Below are positions 51,403 to 60,595 of a DNA stretch of 64,000 nt, piece by piece. The stretch lies in contig NZ_JADDOL010000006.1 in assembly GCF_016906305.1 (NCBI RefSeq), positions 62,001 through 126,000 of the forward strand, written 5' to 3'. Every line of letters starts with the position of its first letter. Position 1 is the stretch's first letter. A program made the position numbers and the translations under genes. The notes under the pieces were generated by a model. The model was not told the origin of the DNA. It made no database searches and saw nothing but the letters and a program-made list of their open reading frames with translations. The DNA comes from Alloalcanivorax marinus (GTDB lineage Bacteria; Pseudomonadota; Gammaproteobacteria; Pseudomonadales; Alcanivoracaceae).

Positions 51403-53363
51403 AAAAGTACTGCAACCCGGCCAGCGTGGTGGCGCTGCTGTGGGCCCTGTTCCAGATCTGGATGGTCTACGGCTCGCCGCTGGAGTTGATCGTGGCGGTG
51501 CCCATCCACGTGATGTTCGGCGTCATGCTCACCTTCATCACCCATCCGCTGATCGCGCCGCCGGAAGGCGGCCCGCGACACTTCGGCGTCAGCCGCGCCA
51601 GTGACTACCTGCTGGTGGCGGTGGCCGCCGCCATCGCCGTGCATTACTACCTGAACGGCGAAACCCTGATCACCCGCATCGCCATGGTCGATCTGCCCAC
51701 CACCTTCGACCTGGTGGTGGGCGTGGTCACCATCGCCCTGGTGGTGGAGGCGGTGCGCCGTTCCCTGGGCATGGGCCTGACCACCGTGATCCTGGTGTTC
51801 CTGGTCTATCAGTTCTGCGGCCCGCTGCTGCGCGAGGTGCCGCTGCTGCGTATCATCGGCCACGACGGCCAGCCCAGCCGCATGTTCTTCGAGACCTTTA
51901 TCGATCTGCAGACCATGCAGAATGAGGGCGTGTTCGGCATTCCCAGCATCGTCTCCTACGGCCAGGTGTTCTATTTCCTGCTGTTCGGCGCTTTCCTGCA
52001 ACTGTTCGGCGGCGGCCAGCTGTTCATGGATCTGTCCATGCTGCTGGTGGGCCGCCTGCGCGGCGGCATGGCCAAGGTGTCCATCGTTTCCTCCACCCTG
52101 TTCGGCGCGGTCAGCGGCAGCGCCACCGCCAACGCGGCGGTGATGGGCATGTTCACCATTCCCGCCATGAAGCGCTCCGGGATGCGCGCCGAGCAGGCCG
52201 CCGCGGTGGAGGCCACCTCCTCCACCGGCGGGCAACTGATGCCGCCGGTAATGGGCGCCGCCGCCTTCCTGATCGCCCAGTTCATGGGCATCCCCTACGC
52301 CGAGGTGGCACTGGCGGCGATCATTCCGGCGCTGCTGTTCTATCTGGCGCTGTACTTCGTGGTCGATCTGCTGGCCCGCCGCAATAATCTGAGCGGCCTG
52401 ACCAAGGCGGAGCTGGAGACCGACTGGGGCAGCGTGCTCAAGCGGCTCTATCTGCTGATCCCGGTGTGCGTGCTGGTCTACCAGATCATGGCCGGCCGCG
52501 CGCTCAGCTCCGCCACCCTGGAAGCGGTCTGGCTGACCGTATTCCTGGGCCTGTTCACCCGCTGCTGGGACGGCGTGCGCGAGCACGGCCTGGCCGGCCT
52601 GGCCGGCGCCGTCCGCTCGGTGGTGGGCGACTCGGTGCAGGCGCTGGACTCTGGCGCGCGCAGCGCCATCGCCGTGGCCATCCCCTGTGCCGGCGCCGGC
52701 ATCGTGGTGGGCATCGCGTCCAGCACCAACCTGGGCCTGACCTTCGGCACCTTCGTCACCACCCTGTCCGGCGGCCAGATGATCCCGGCGCTGCTGCTGG
52801 TGATGGTCATGGTGATCGTGATGGGCATGGGCATGCCCACCACCGCCGCCTACATCATGGGCGCCATCCTGGCCATTCCGGCGCTGGACAAACTGGGCGT
52901 GCCGCAGCTGTCCTCGCACTTTTTCGTGCTGTACTTCGCCGCCCTGTCGATGGTGACGCCACCGGTGGCGCTGGCCGCCTTCGTGGCCGGGGGCATCGCC
53001 AAGGCGGACGTCTGGAAAACCGGCTGGGCCGCGTTCCGCTACAGCCTGGCCGGCTTCCTGGTGGCCTTCGCGTTCGCCTTCAGCCCGGCGCTGCTGCTGC
53101 AGGGCGAGTGGATCAAGATCGCCACCGCCACGGTCACCGCCGCCATCGGCTGCTATGCGCTGGCCGGTTGCGTGGCCGGCTTCCTGCGCACCCGCAATTC
53201 AAGACTGGAGTCGGTGCTGCTGCTGGCCGCCGCGGTACTGCTGATCACGCCCAAGCTGGCCGTTTCGCTGGTCGGCCTGGTGCTGCTCGCGGCGGTGCTG
53301 GGCGCCCAGATTTGGCGCCGGCGCGCGGGCGACACCGCGTCCATCTCCACCGCACAAGAATAA
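51399..53363 (+). CDS. TRAP transporter fused permease (DctQM-type, TAXI-associated)
   Basis: A 654-residue integral membrane protein combining the small and large TRAP membrane subunits, the arrangement found with TAXI-type binding proteins. The N-terminal helices (to about 180) are the DctQ-like part. The rest is DctM-like, with SSTLFGAVSGSATANAAVMG and FTIPAMKRSGM, ATSSTGGQLMPPVMGAAAFL and VMGMGMPTTAAYIMGAI. It acts with the TAXI receptor that follows 37 bases downstream. It overlaps the BenE-like gene by 4 bases. Confidence 0.92.
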   Translation: MKKYCNPASVVALLWALFQIWMVYGSPLELIVAVPIHVMFGVMLTFITHPLIAPPEGGPRHFGVSRASDYLLVAVAAAIAVHYYLNGETLITRIAMVDLPTTFDLVVGVVTIALVVEAVRRSLGMGLTTVILVFLVYQFCGPLLREVPLLRIIGHDGQPSRMFFETFIDLQTMQNEGVFGIPSIVSYGQVFYFLLFGAFLQLFGGGQLFMDLSMLLVGRLRGGMAKVSIVSSTLFGAVSGSATANAAVMGMFTIPAMKRSGMRAEQAAAVEATSSTGGQLMPPVMGAAAFLIAQFMGIPYAEVALAAIIPALLFYLALYFVVDLLARRNNLSGLTKAELETDWGSVLKRLYLLIPVCVLVYQIMAGRALSSATLEAVWLTVFLGLFTRCWDGVREHGLAGLAGAVRSVVGDSVQALDSGARSAIAVAIPCAGAGIVVGIASSTNLGLTFGTFVTTLSGGQMIPALLLVMVMVIVMGMGMPTTAAYIMGAILAIPALDKLGVPQLSSHFFVLYFAALSMVTPPVALAAFVAGGIAKADVWKTGWAAFRYSLAGFLVAFAFAFSPALLLQGEWIKIATATVTAAIGCYALAGCVAGFLRTRNSRLESVLLLAAAVLLITPKLAVSLVGLVLLAAVLGAQIWRRRAGDTASISTAQE

Positions 53364-53400
53364 CGGTCGACCTTACTTTTCATTATCAGGAGAACAAAAA

Positions 53401-54396
53401 ATGCCACATCTCAGCGTACGCTCTCTCGGCCTCGCCCTGTTCGCGGTCCTGCTCGCCCTCACCGGCGCGGCGCGGGCCGCCGACCCGGTCAAGGTCAAGT
53501 TCGCCGCCGGCCCCACCGGCACCACCTGGTACGCCTACGCCGGCGCCCTGCGCACGGAAATGCTCAACGGTCTGCCGCAGGGTTCCACCGTGGACATTCT
53601 CGGCACGCCGATGGCCATCGCCAATACCAAGCTGCTCACCGCCAAACGCACCGACGTGGCGCTGATCTTCCCGCCGGTGGCGTCCTGGGCGGAGCGCGGC
53701 TTCGGCCCGTTCGAAAAGAAAATCGACAACATCCGTGGCCTGGTGGGCGGCCTGGATCAGTACTACCAGCGCGTTACCGTGCAGAAGAACAGCGACATCA
53801 AAAGCCTCGCCGACATCAAGAAAGGCAAGCTGGCGGTGCGCATCGGCACCGGCCCCCAGGGCAGCCTCAATGAGTACATCGCGCGTTTGATCCTGGCCGC
53901 CAACGACCTCAGCTACGAGGACATCGAAGCCTTCGGTGGCAGCGTCAGCCGCTCCAGCCTGAGCATCCTTCAGGACCAGTTCGGCGACGGTAAACTGGAC
54001 ATGATCATCGGCATCACCACCGCCGGTCATCCCAACACCTCGCAACTGTCGATCACTCCCGGGCAGCGCTTCCTGAGCCTCAGCGACGACGCCATCGCCT
54101 ACCTGGAAAAATACGGCTTCACCCCGGCCACCATGCCGGCGGACCTGTTCGAAGGACAGAGCGAACCGGTCAAGGGCGTGGGCTTCAGCACCTCCATCTA
54201 CGCCAACGCGGACATGCCCGAAGAGGAAGCCTACCGGATCACCAAGGCGATCATGGAAGGCCGTGAGAGCGTGCAGCGCTCGTTCGGCTCCATGTCCGGC
54301 TGGACCGTGGACGGTTCCGCCGCCAATGAAAACCTGGCGGCACCGCTGCACCCCGGCGCCAAAAAGTACTACCAGGAAGCGGCGCAAGCACAATGA
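53401..54396 (+). CDS. TAXI family TRAP transporter solute receptor
   Basis: A 331-residue periplasmic binding protein with a signal peptide (LGLALFAVLLALTGAARA, cleaved before ADPVK). The TAXI-type N-lobe starts VKFAAGPTGTTWYAYAGALR. Later, IKSLADIKKGKLAVRIGTGPQGS is the typical lobe connection, and a hinge-region helix ends the protein. AGGAGAACAAAAA precedes the start. It supplies the substrate to the fused permease just upstream. The ligand is not deducible, but the operon suggests an aromatic or furan acid. Its stop overlaps the ThDP-enzyme start by 4 bases. Confidence 0.9.
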   Translation: MPHLSVRSLGLALFAVLLALTGAARAADPVKVKFAAGPTGTTWYAYAGALRTEMLNGLPQGSTVDILGTPMAIANTKLLTAKRTDVALIFPPVASWAERGFGPFEKKIDNIRGLVGGLDQYYQRVTVQKNSDIKSLADIKKGKLAVRIGTGPQGSLNEYIARLILAANDLSYEDIEAFGGSVSRSSLSILQDQFGDGKLDMIIGITTAGHPNTSQLSITPGQRFLSLSDDAIAYLEKYGFTPATMPADLFEGQSEPVKGVGFSTSIYANADMPEEEAYRITKAIMEGRESVQRSFGSMSGWTVDGSAANENLAAPLHPGAKKYYQEAAQAQ

Positions 54397-56033
54397 CCAC
54401 CGCCAGCGCGCAAGGCCGCACCGGCGGCCAGGTGATCGTCGACCTGCTGCGCCGCAACGGCGTGGACCGGGTGTTCACGGTGCCCGGCGAAAGCTTTCTG
54501 CCGGTGCTGGACGCGCTCCACGATGCCCCGGACATTGCATTGGTGGTGTGCCGTCAGGAGGGCGGCGCCACCATGATGGCCGAGGCCCATGCCAAGCTCA
54601 CCGGCCGCCCCGGGGTGTGCTTCGTGACCCGCGGGCCGGGCAGCGCCAACGCCCTGGCCGGCCTGCACGTGGCGTCCCAGGACTCGACCCCGCTGCTGGT
54701 GTTCGTCGGCCAGGTGCCGAGCGGTTTTCAGGAACGGGAAGCCTGGCAGGAAGTGGACGTGCAGGCGCTGTTCGGCTCGGTGGCGAAGTGGGCCATCGAT
54801 CTGCAGCACAGCGCGCGGCTGCCGGAGTATCTGGGTCGCGCCTTCGCCACCGCCCGCTCCGGCCGCCAGGGGCCGGTGGTGATCGGGCTGGCCGAGGATC
54901 TGCTCTATGAATCGGTGACGGCGGTGGATACCGCCGCCGTCACCCCGGCGCAAAGCTATCCGGCGGTGCGCGACGTGCGCGCCCTGGAGCGCCGCCTGGC
55001 GGCGGCGCGCCGTCCGCTGGCGGTGTTCGGCGGCTCCGGCTGGGACAGCGAAAGCCACGACAAACTGCGCCGCTTCGCGGAGGCCCACGGCGTGCCGGTG
55101 GTCACCGGCTTCCGGCGCCAGGACCGCTTCGACAACAGCCACCGGCTGTACGCCGGTGACGCCGGGCTCGGCATGAACCCGGCGCTGGCGGCATTGATCG
55201 AGGAAGCGGATCTGATCCTGGCGGTGGGCACCCGGCTCGGCGACATCACCACCCGCCACTATCAACTGCTGGAGGTGCCCCGGCCCCACCAGCAACTGAT
55301 CCATGTGCACCCGCAACCGGAAGAGCTGGGGCGGGTTTATCACACCGATCTGGCGATCTGCGCCGGCGTGCGCGGCTTCGCCGAAACCGTCGCCCTGCGC
55401 GCCGACCGGCCGCTGGACGACAAACGCCGCGCCTGGCTGGAACGGGCCGGCCAGGTGTACCGGGACTGGGCAACGCCCACCGAATCCCCCGGCCCCATGC
55501 AGCTGGCCCGGGTGGTGCAATGGCTCGGCCAGCGGCTGCCGCCGGAGGCGGTGGTCAGCAACGGCGCCGGCAACTACACCCTCTGGGTGCATCGCTTCTA
55601 CCCGTTCCGCGCCCTGGGCAGCGCCCTGGCGCCCACCTCCGGCTCCATGGGCTACGGTCTGCCGGCGGCGATCGCCGCCAAGCTCGCCGATCGGCAACGG
55701 CCGGCGGTGTGTTTCGCCGGCGACGGCTGTTTTCTGATGACCTGTCAGGAACTGGCCACCGCCGTGCAATACGGCGCCAACGTCATCGTCATCGTGGTCA
55801 ACAACGGCTCCTACGGCTCCATCCGCATGCACCAGGAACGGCAGTATCCGGGCCGGCGCTACGGCACCGACCTGGTCAACCCGGATCTGATCGGCCTGGC
55901 GAAGTCCTTCGGTGCGGACGCGGAGCGTGTGGAAGACAGCGAGGGTTTTCCTGCGGTGTTTGAACGGGCCCTGGAGGCGGATCGCCCGTTTCTGATCGAG
56001 CTGACCATCGACCCGTCAATTCTCAAACCCTGA
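54393..56033 (+). CDS. ThDP-dependent enzyme of the acetolactate synthase/benzoylformate decarboxylase type
   Basis: A 546-residue three-domain ThDP enzyme. The Pyr domain has the catalytic Glu in VFTVPGESFLPVLDAL. The central domain has LRRFAEAHGVPVVTGFRRQDRF and the PP domain has the ThDP motif AGDGCFLMTCQELATAVQYG plus VVNNGSYGSIRMHQ. There is no ilvN-like small subunit nearby, so it is unlikely to be the biosynthetic acetolactate synthase. In a catabolic island it may decarboxylate a 2-oxo acid to an aldehyde (which the island ALDH could take on) or act as an aldehyde ligase. Substrate unknown. Confidence 0.82.
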   Translation: MTTASAQGRTGGQVIVDLLRRNGVDRVFTVPGESFLPVLDALHDAPDIALVVCRQEGGATMMAEAHAKLTGRPGVCFVTRGPGSANALAGLHVASQDSTPLLVFVGQVPSGFQEREAWQEVDVQALFGSVAKWAIDLQHSARLPEYLGRAFATARSGRQGPVVIGLAEDLLYESVTAVDTAAVTPAQSYPAVRDVRALERRLAAARRPLAVFGGSGWDSESHDKLRRFAEAHGVPVVTGFRRQDRFDNSHRLYAGDAGLGMNPALAALIEEADLILAVGTRLGDITTRHYQLLEVPRPHQQLIHVHPQPEELGRVYHTDLAICAGVRGFAETVALRADRPLDDKRRAWLERAGQVYRDWATPTESPGPMQLARVVQWLGQRLPPEAVVSNGAGNYTLWVHRFYPFRALGSALAPTSGSMGYGLPAAIAAKLADRQRPAVCFAGDGCFLMTCQELATAVQYGANVIVIVVNNGSYGSIRMHQERQYPGRRYGTDLVNPDLIGLAKSFGADAERVEDSEGFPAVFERALEADRPFLIELTIDPSILKP

Positions 56034-56042
56034 GCCGGTGGT

Positions 56043-56064
56043 GATCGCGGCCTCAGCCGCGATC
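56043..56064. terminator. Hairpin between convergent ThDP-enzyme and hydroxylase genes
   Basis: GATCGCGGC-CTCA-GCCGCGATC, a perfect 9-base-pair stem, between the two convergent genes; no T tract on either side. Probable bidirectional terminator. Confidence 0.55.
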
Positions 56065-56081
56065 CGCCACTTGCACCGGGA

Positions 56082-56873
56082 TCACTCCCCCGCCGGTGCG
56101 CCCCGCTCCGGTCGAGGCTGCTTCTGAGCATCCAGTTTTTCCTGAACCTCCGGCTTGCGGGCGGCATCGGACTGGCCGTTGAACAGGGTGCCGATCACGC
56201 CCTTGTTCAGATCGCTGGTGCCGAACAGGGCGTCGCAGAGCGGAAACGTCAGGTTGAAATTGTGGGTGTGCATGAAGTCCGGATTGTGGTGCAGCACGTG
56301 CATGCGCCGCACCGTGTTCACCAGCGGCAGGCGATCCAGAATCGGATGTTCCAGGTGGGAGAGGGTGTGCAGACCCTCGTACATCAGGAAGTACGCGGCC
56401 ATGGTCAGCACCGCGATGTAGCCGGCGTTGGCGGACCACAGCATGCCCAGCAGCAGCGCCGGGGGCACCGCGGCGCCGACGAACAGCACCGGCGCGAACG
56501 GGGGAAACAGCAGCGCCCGCCAGTCGCGCTGGCCGTGGTAGTCCAGGGTCCGGTGGGAAAAGAACTGGTGGTGGGTGGCCACGTGGCGCTTGTAGGCGGA
56601 CTTCAGCAGACTGCGCGGGCTGTGCAGCAGGTAACGGTGCCCGGCCCATTCCGCCCAGTTGCCGAACACCAGCATGGGCACCACCACGAACAGCCATTCC
56701 GACCAGCTTGTGTCGTGCAGTCGGGTGGCGCAAAACAGAATCACGCCGAAGGTGAAAATCAGGGTGAACGCCAGATGCATTTCACCCCGGTACCAGGCAG
56801 GCGTGGACGCCCGATACTGCTCGCGAAAAGCGTGCGACTTTTCGACGATGACTTCTTCTCTACTGGGTTTCAT
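56082..56873 (-). CDS. Fatty acid hydroxylase/sterol desaturase superfamily membrane di-iron enzyme
   Basis: A 263-residue membrane protein with the histidine clusters of the superfamily: GHRYLLH, KRHVATHHQFFSHR, GLHTLSHLEHP and MHVLHHNPDFMHTHNFN. These bind the two irons used to hydroxylate or desaturate C-H bonds. About four helices are seen (about 30-75 and 115-160). Being last in an operon with DctPQM and an SDR suggests a catabolic monooxygenase step, for example on an alkyl or furan side chain, rather than lipid synthesis. This is inferred. TGGGAGAGGACC precedes the start. Confidence 0.8.
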   Translation of the reverse strand: MKPSREEVIVEKSHAFREQYRASTPAWYRGEMHLAFTLIFTFGVILFCATRLHDTSWSEWLFVVVPMLVFGNWAEWAGHRYLLHSPRSLLKSAYKRHVATHHQFFSHRTLDYHGQRDWRALLFPPFAPVLFVGAAVPPALLLGMLWSANAGYIAVLTMAAYFLMYEGLHTLSHLEHPILDRLPLVNTVRRMHVLHHNPDFMHTHNFNLTFPLCDALFGTSDLNKGVIGTLFNGQSDAARKPEVQEKLDAQKQPRPERGAPAGE

Positions 56874-56949
56874 GGTCCTCTCCCATACTACTTTGTTGGA
56901 ATGTTTATTGATGACGGAGGTGTGGGGTGCCGGGCGAGCCCGGCGAGGC

Positions 56950-57708
56950 TCAGTGCATCACCGAGCCACCGTCCACCACCACGGTCTCGCCGGTCATGAA
57001 GGCGCTGTCATCGGACGCCAGAAACAGCAGCGGCCCGATCAGATCGTCCGGCATCTGGTCGCGCTTGAGGGCGCGGCTGGCCAGGACCGGCGCGGTGAGT
57101 GTGTCGCGCATGGCTTCGTTGGCGATCACGCCTTCGCTGAGCACCAGCCCGGGGGCCAGCGTATTCACGGCGATGCCGAATTCCCCGAGCTCCCGGGCCA
57201 GGCCCCGGGTCAGGGTCAGGATGGCGCCCTTGGAGGTAACGTAATGCAGCAGGCCCGGGGTGCCCTTGAACGGCGTGCCGGAGGAAATATTGATGATGCG
57301 GCCGTAATTCCGCGCCTTCATCATCGGCGCCACCGCGCGGGCACAGACAAAGGGGCCGCGCACGTTCACCGCCATCACCTTGTCCCACTCGTCCAGATCG
57401 ATCTGGTCGAACGGACGCATTTGCAGGGAGGCATAGATGGCGGCGTTATTGACCAGCACGTCGATGCGGCCGAACCGTTCCTGGACGGTTTCCGCCATGG
57501 CCCGGGCCTGGTCCTGGTCGGTGACGTCGGTCTTGATGTACAGGGCCCGTTGCCCGCCGGCCTCGATCTCAGCGGCCACGGCGCTGCCGTCGAGCACGTC
57601 GGCGATGGCCACGTCGGCGCCTTCCGCCGCCAGCGCCCGGGCGTAGGTGGCGCCGATACCCTGGGCGCCACCGGTGACGATGACGACTTTATTCTTCATG
57701 CGATTCAT
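56950..57708 (-). CDS. Short-chain dehydrogenase/reductase (SDR)
   Basis: A 252-residue classical SDR. NAD-binding VIVTGGAQGIGATYARAL (about 10-27), VLVNNAAIYAS, the catalytic NISSGTPFKGTPGLLHYVTSKGA (Ser, Tyr, Lys), and C-terminal DDLIGPLLFLASDDSAFMTG. An acidic residue after the second strand favours NAD. The start at 57708 has AGGAG with 7-base spacing. It follows dctM by 11 bases, so it is in the DctPQM operon. Likely oxidises an alcohol or hydroxy acid in the island pathway. Confidence 0.88.
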   Translation of the reverse strand: MNRMKNKVVIVTGGAQGIGATYARALAAEGADVAIADVLDGSAVAAEIEAGGQRALYIKTDVTDQDQARAMAETVQERFGRIDVLVNNAAIYASLQMRPFDQIDLDEWDKVMAVNVRGPFVCARAVAPMMKARNYGRIINISSGTPFKGTPGLLHYVTSKGAILTLTRGLARELGEFGIAVNTLAPGLVLSEGVIANEAMRDTLTAPVLASRALKRDQMPDDLIGPLLFLASDDSAFMTGETVVVDGGSVMH

Positions 57709-57719
57709 AACAGTTCTCC

Positions 57720-58979
57720 TTATAGGAAGGCGGTGACCAGATCGGGCATCCAGGTGATCAGCAACAACACCAGCACCGTCACCAGCAGGAACGGCAGCAG
57801 CGCCTTGATGATGTCGCCCGGTTTGCAACCGGTGACCCGGGACGCCACATACAGGGCGGCGCCCACCGGCGGCGTCAGCAGCCCCAGGGTCAGGTTGATG
57901 CACATCAGCACGCCCAGGTGATAGGGATTGATGCCGTACACGGATTGCGCCACCGGCAGCACGATGGGCACCAGCAGGATCAGGGCGGCGATGCCGTCCA
58001 GCACCATGCCGACCATCAGCAACAGGCCCATCAATAGCAGCAGATAAACAAACGGGTCGGAGGTCATGCTTTGCATCAGCTCGCCCAGCCGCTGGGGCAG
58101 CTGTTCGTAGATGATCACCCAGCCGAACACCGCCGCCGCCGCCACCAGGGCCAGCACCACGCCGCTGTTGATGGCCACGCGCAGCAGCATGTCGCCCATG
58201 CGGTCGGTCTTCATCTCGCCGTGGGCGAAGCGGCCCACCAGCACCGCCATGGCGGCGCCCACGGCGGCCGCCTCGGTGGGGGTGGCCAGGCCACCGACGA
58301 TGCTGCCGATCATCACCACCGGCACGCTCAGCGACGGGATACTGGCCACCACGTTGCGCAGTGCCTGACGCGGGGTCAGCCGCTCGTTCTTCGGGTATTC
58401 ATGAATAAAGCCGAGCACGGCGATGACCAGAATGAAGCCCACCGCCATCAGCAGGCCGGGGACGATGCCGGCCACGAACAGATCACCGATGGAGATCTGC
58501 GCCAGCACGCCGAAGATCACGAACAGCATGGACGGCGGGATCACCGGCGCCAGCAAGGCACCGGCGGCGGTGGTGGCGGTGGCGAAACTGCGGTCGTACC
58601 CCTTGCGGTGCATTTCCGGCACCATCACCTGGGACATCACCGCCACCTGGGCGTTGGCGGAGCCGACGATGGACGCCAGCATCATGTTCGCCAGGATATT
58701 GATATAGGCGAGCCCGCCGCGGATGGAGCCCAGGAATACCGAGGCGAAGGCCACCAGTCGACGGGTCAGCCCGCCTTCGTTCATCAGCTCGCCGACCAGC
58801 ATGAACAGCGGAATGGCCAGCAGGCCGTACTGACTGAGCCCGCCGAAAAACTGCTGCGGGTAGGACAGGAACAGCACCGCGTTGTCACTGCTGACGATGT
58901 AGGCCATGGCACTGACCGCCAGCACCAGCGCGATGGGCACGCCGATAAAAAGCAGAACGAGAAAAATAACGGCTACCAT
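57720..58979 (-). CDS. dctM: TRAP transporter large permease subunit DctM
   Basis: A 419-residue protein with about 12 helices, the transport subunit of a TRAP system. Signatures are FIGVPIALVLAVSAM at the N-terminus, LFMLVGELMNEGGLTRRLV, NMMLASIVGSANAQVAVMSQVM, and AAGALLAPVIPPSMLFVIFG. It lies 4 bases after dctQ and 11 before the SDR gene, in one operon with dctP. This is a second, non-TAXI TRAP system in the same island. Confidence 0.93.
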   Translation of the reverse strand: MVAVIFLVLLFIGVPIALVLAVSAMAYIVSSDNAVLFLSYPQQFFGGLSQYGLLAIPLFMLVGELMNEGGLTRRLVAFASVFLGSIRGGLAYINILANMMLASIVGSANAQVAVMSQVMVPEMHRKGYDRSFATATTAAGALLAPVIPPSMLFVIFGVLAQISIGDLFVAGIVPGLLMAVGFILVIAVLGFIHEYPKNERLTPRQALRNVVASIPSLSVPVVMIGSIVGGLATPTEAAAVGAAMAVLVGRFAHGEMKTDRMGDMLLRVAINSGVVLALVAAAAVFGWVIIYEQLPQRLGELMQSMTSDPFVYLLLLMGLLLMVGMVLDGIAALILLVPIVLPVAQSVYGINPYHLGVLMCINLTLGLLTPPVGAALYVASRVTGCKPGDIIKALLPFLLVTVLVLLLITWMPDLVTAFL

Positions 58980-58983
58980 GGAG

Positions 58984-59553
58984 TTACTCCGCCACCGGGT
59001 GGGCTTCGGGAGGATCGACGAACGCCGCGCGCGGCGTCCGGCAGGTGCGCAGCAGGTTGGCCAGGGCGTGCACGCTGCTGGTCACCGAGACCACCGGCAG
59101 GATCAGCCAGAACCAGAACTTGGGCACGCCCAGGGTTTCCGTGGGCTCCTGATAGATGTAGTTGAAGCTGTCCGCCGCGAAGGTCTCGATGTTGAAATCA
59201 CTGTGGATCAGCAGCAGCGGATTGAACCAGCGGTAGCACAGCACGATCAGCGCCACGCAGAACCCCAGCACCACCAGATCGGAGATCAGCTGCAGCCCCT
59301 TGCGGGCGGCCGGCGGCACCGCGCCGGTGAGCAGCGTCACCGCCACCGCGTCGCGGCTCTTCAGGGTGATGCTCAGGCCCAGCATGGCCAGCCACACCAT
59401 CATCAACACGGCCAGCTCATCCAGCCAGAAGATCGGCGCCTTGAAAAAGCGCCCAAATACATTCACCAGGATCATGATCGGCAGGGCGACCACAAGAAAG
59501 CGGACCATGCCGCGCTCAACGCGGGCAAACCCGTTGCTCAACGCCTCAATCAT
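58984..59553 (-). CDS. dctQ: TRAP transporter small permease subunit DctQ
   Basis: A 189-residue protein with four helices. It has the DctQ motif IMILVNVFGRFFKAPIFWLDELAVLMMVWLAMLG and a C-terminal helix around FWFWLILPVVSVTSSVHAL. ATG at 59553 is preferred over an upstream GTG/ATG region that would add a non-membrane, proline-rich head. It lies between dctP and dctM in the same operon. Confidence 0.9.
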   Translation of the reverse strand: MIEALSNGFARVERGMVRFLVVALPIMILVNVFGRFFKAPIFWLDELAVLMMVWLAMLGLSITLKSRDAVAVTLLTGAVPPAARKGLQLISDLVVLGFCVALIVLCYRWFNPLLLIHSDFNIETFAADSFNYIYQEPTETLGVPKFWFWLILPVVSVTSSVHALANLLRTCRTPRAAFVDPPEAHPVAE

Positions 59554-59617
59554 AGGGGGAGTTCCTGACGGTGATTCTTTCGGACACCGGGCCGCCGGGG
59601 CGGCGGCCCGGGCGGCC

Positions 59618-60595
59618 TCAGAGTTGCCCGGCTTCCTTGCGAAGCTCGGACAGAACCGGGGCCTTCTTGGTCCAGATCCGTTCCCACTCATCCAGCTTGT
59701 CGCCGAAGTAGTCGGGACCGGCTTCCACCACGTTGACCCCTTCGCTTTCGATGTCGGCGCGGGTTTTCTCGCCGAACGCCATGTAGTAGGCGGCCAGCTC
59801 GCCCAGGTGCTTGCGGGTCAGTTCGCGGAGAACGTCCCGGTCCGGCTCGCTCATGCCGGCCCAGGTGCGGCCGGATACCAGCCCCACCACCGGGAACATC
59901 ATATGGCCGCTGAGCAGCAGGGTTTTGGCGCGCTCATAGAGACGCAGTTTCCAGACCAGTTCCAGGTCGGCGTCGACGCCGTCCACCTGACCGTTGGCCA
60001 GGGCGTCGTACACGTCGGTGAGCGGCATGGGCGTGGATACGGCGCCCAGCAACCGGTAGAAGTCCTGCACCGGCGGGAACGGGGTGATGCGGATCTTGCG
60101 GCCTTCCAGGGCGGCCACGTTATCGGAGGGGAAAGCGTTGAGCATCATGCGCATGCCGGCCACGCCATAGCCCAGGCCCACGGTGCCGGTCTTGACCGGC
60201 AGCTTTTCCAACAGCCCCTGGGCGGCGGGGCCCCTGAGCAACTGGTCCGCCTGCTTCTCGTTGTCCACCAGATAGGGCGCGAACAGGGCGCCGAACTCGG
60301 GCACCCGGTTGACCACCTGGGCCACGGTCATGAACGACATATCCAGCGCGCCGGTCTGCATCTGCTGCAGCATTTGCGCTTCGCTGCCGAGCTGGCCGGC
60401 GGGGAACAAGGTGACGCTGTAACGGCCGTCGGTGCGCTGCTCCAGTTCCTTGCCCATCTCCCGGGCGGCCTGACTCCAGGCGTGGTCGCCGGGCACGATC
60501 AATCCGAGTTTCAATTCCTTGGCGCCGACTACCGTGCTAAATGCCAGGACGGCCACACAGATCAAGGCTCGAAAGCAAAGGGTTGTTGTATTCAT
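59618..60595 (-). CDS. dctP: TRAP transporter substrate-binding protein DctP
   Basis: A 325-residue periplasmic receptor. The signal peptide is MNTTTLCFRALICVAVLAFS with cleavage near VVGA. The mature protein starts KELKLGLIVPGDHAWSQAAREMGK, the usual DctP N-lobe, and contains the hallmark LEGRKIRITPFPPVQDFYRLLGAVSTPMPLTDVYDALANGQVDGVD, whose Arg binds the substrate carboxylate. The start at 60595 is the best ATG. It is the first gene of the operon, transcribed from the divergent region shared with the UbiD gene. Confidence 0.93.
   Translation of the reverse strand: MNTTTLCFRALICVAVLAFSTVVGAKELKLGLIVPGDHAWSQAAREMGKELEQRTDGRYSVTLFPAGQLGSEAQMLQQMQTGALDMSFMTVAQVVNRVPEFGALFAPYLVDNEKQADQLLRGPAAQGLLEKLPVKTGTVGLGYGVAGMRMMLNAFPSDNVAALEGRKIRITPFPPVQDFYRLLGAVSTPMPLTDVYDALANGQVDGVDADLELVWKLRLYERAKTLLLSGHMMFPVVGLVSGRTWAGMSEPDRDVLRELTRKHLGELAAYYMAFGEKTRADIESEGVNVVEAGPDYFGDKLDEWERIWTKKAPVLSELRKEAGQL

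Noticed and set aside
54393-56033. Biosynthetic acetolactate synthase IlvB
   Set aside because: No ilvN or ilvC beside it, and it is translationally coupled to a TAXI transporter in a catabolic island.
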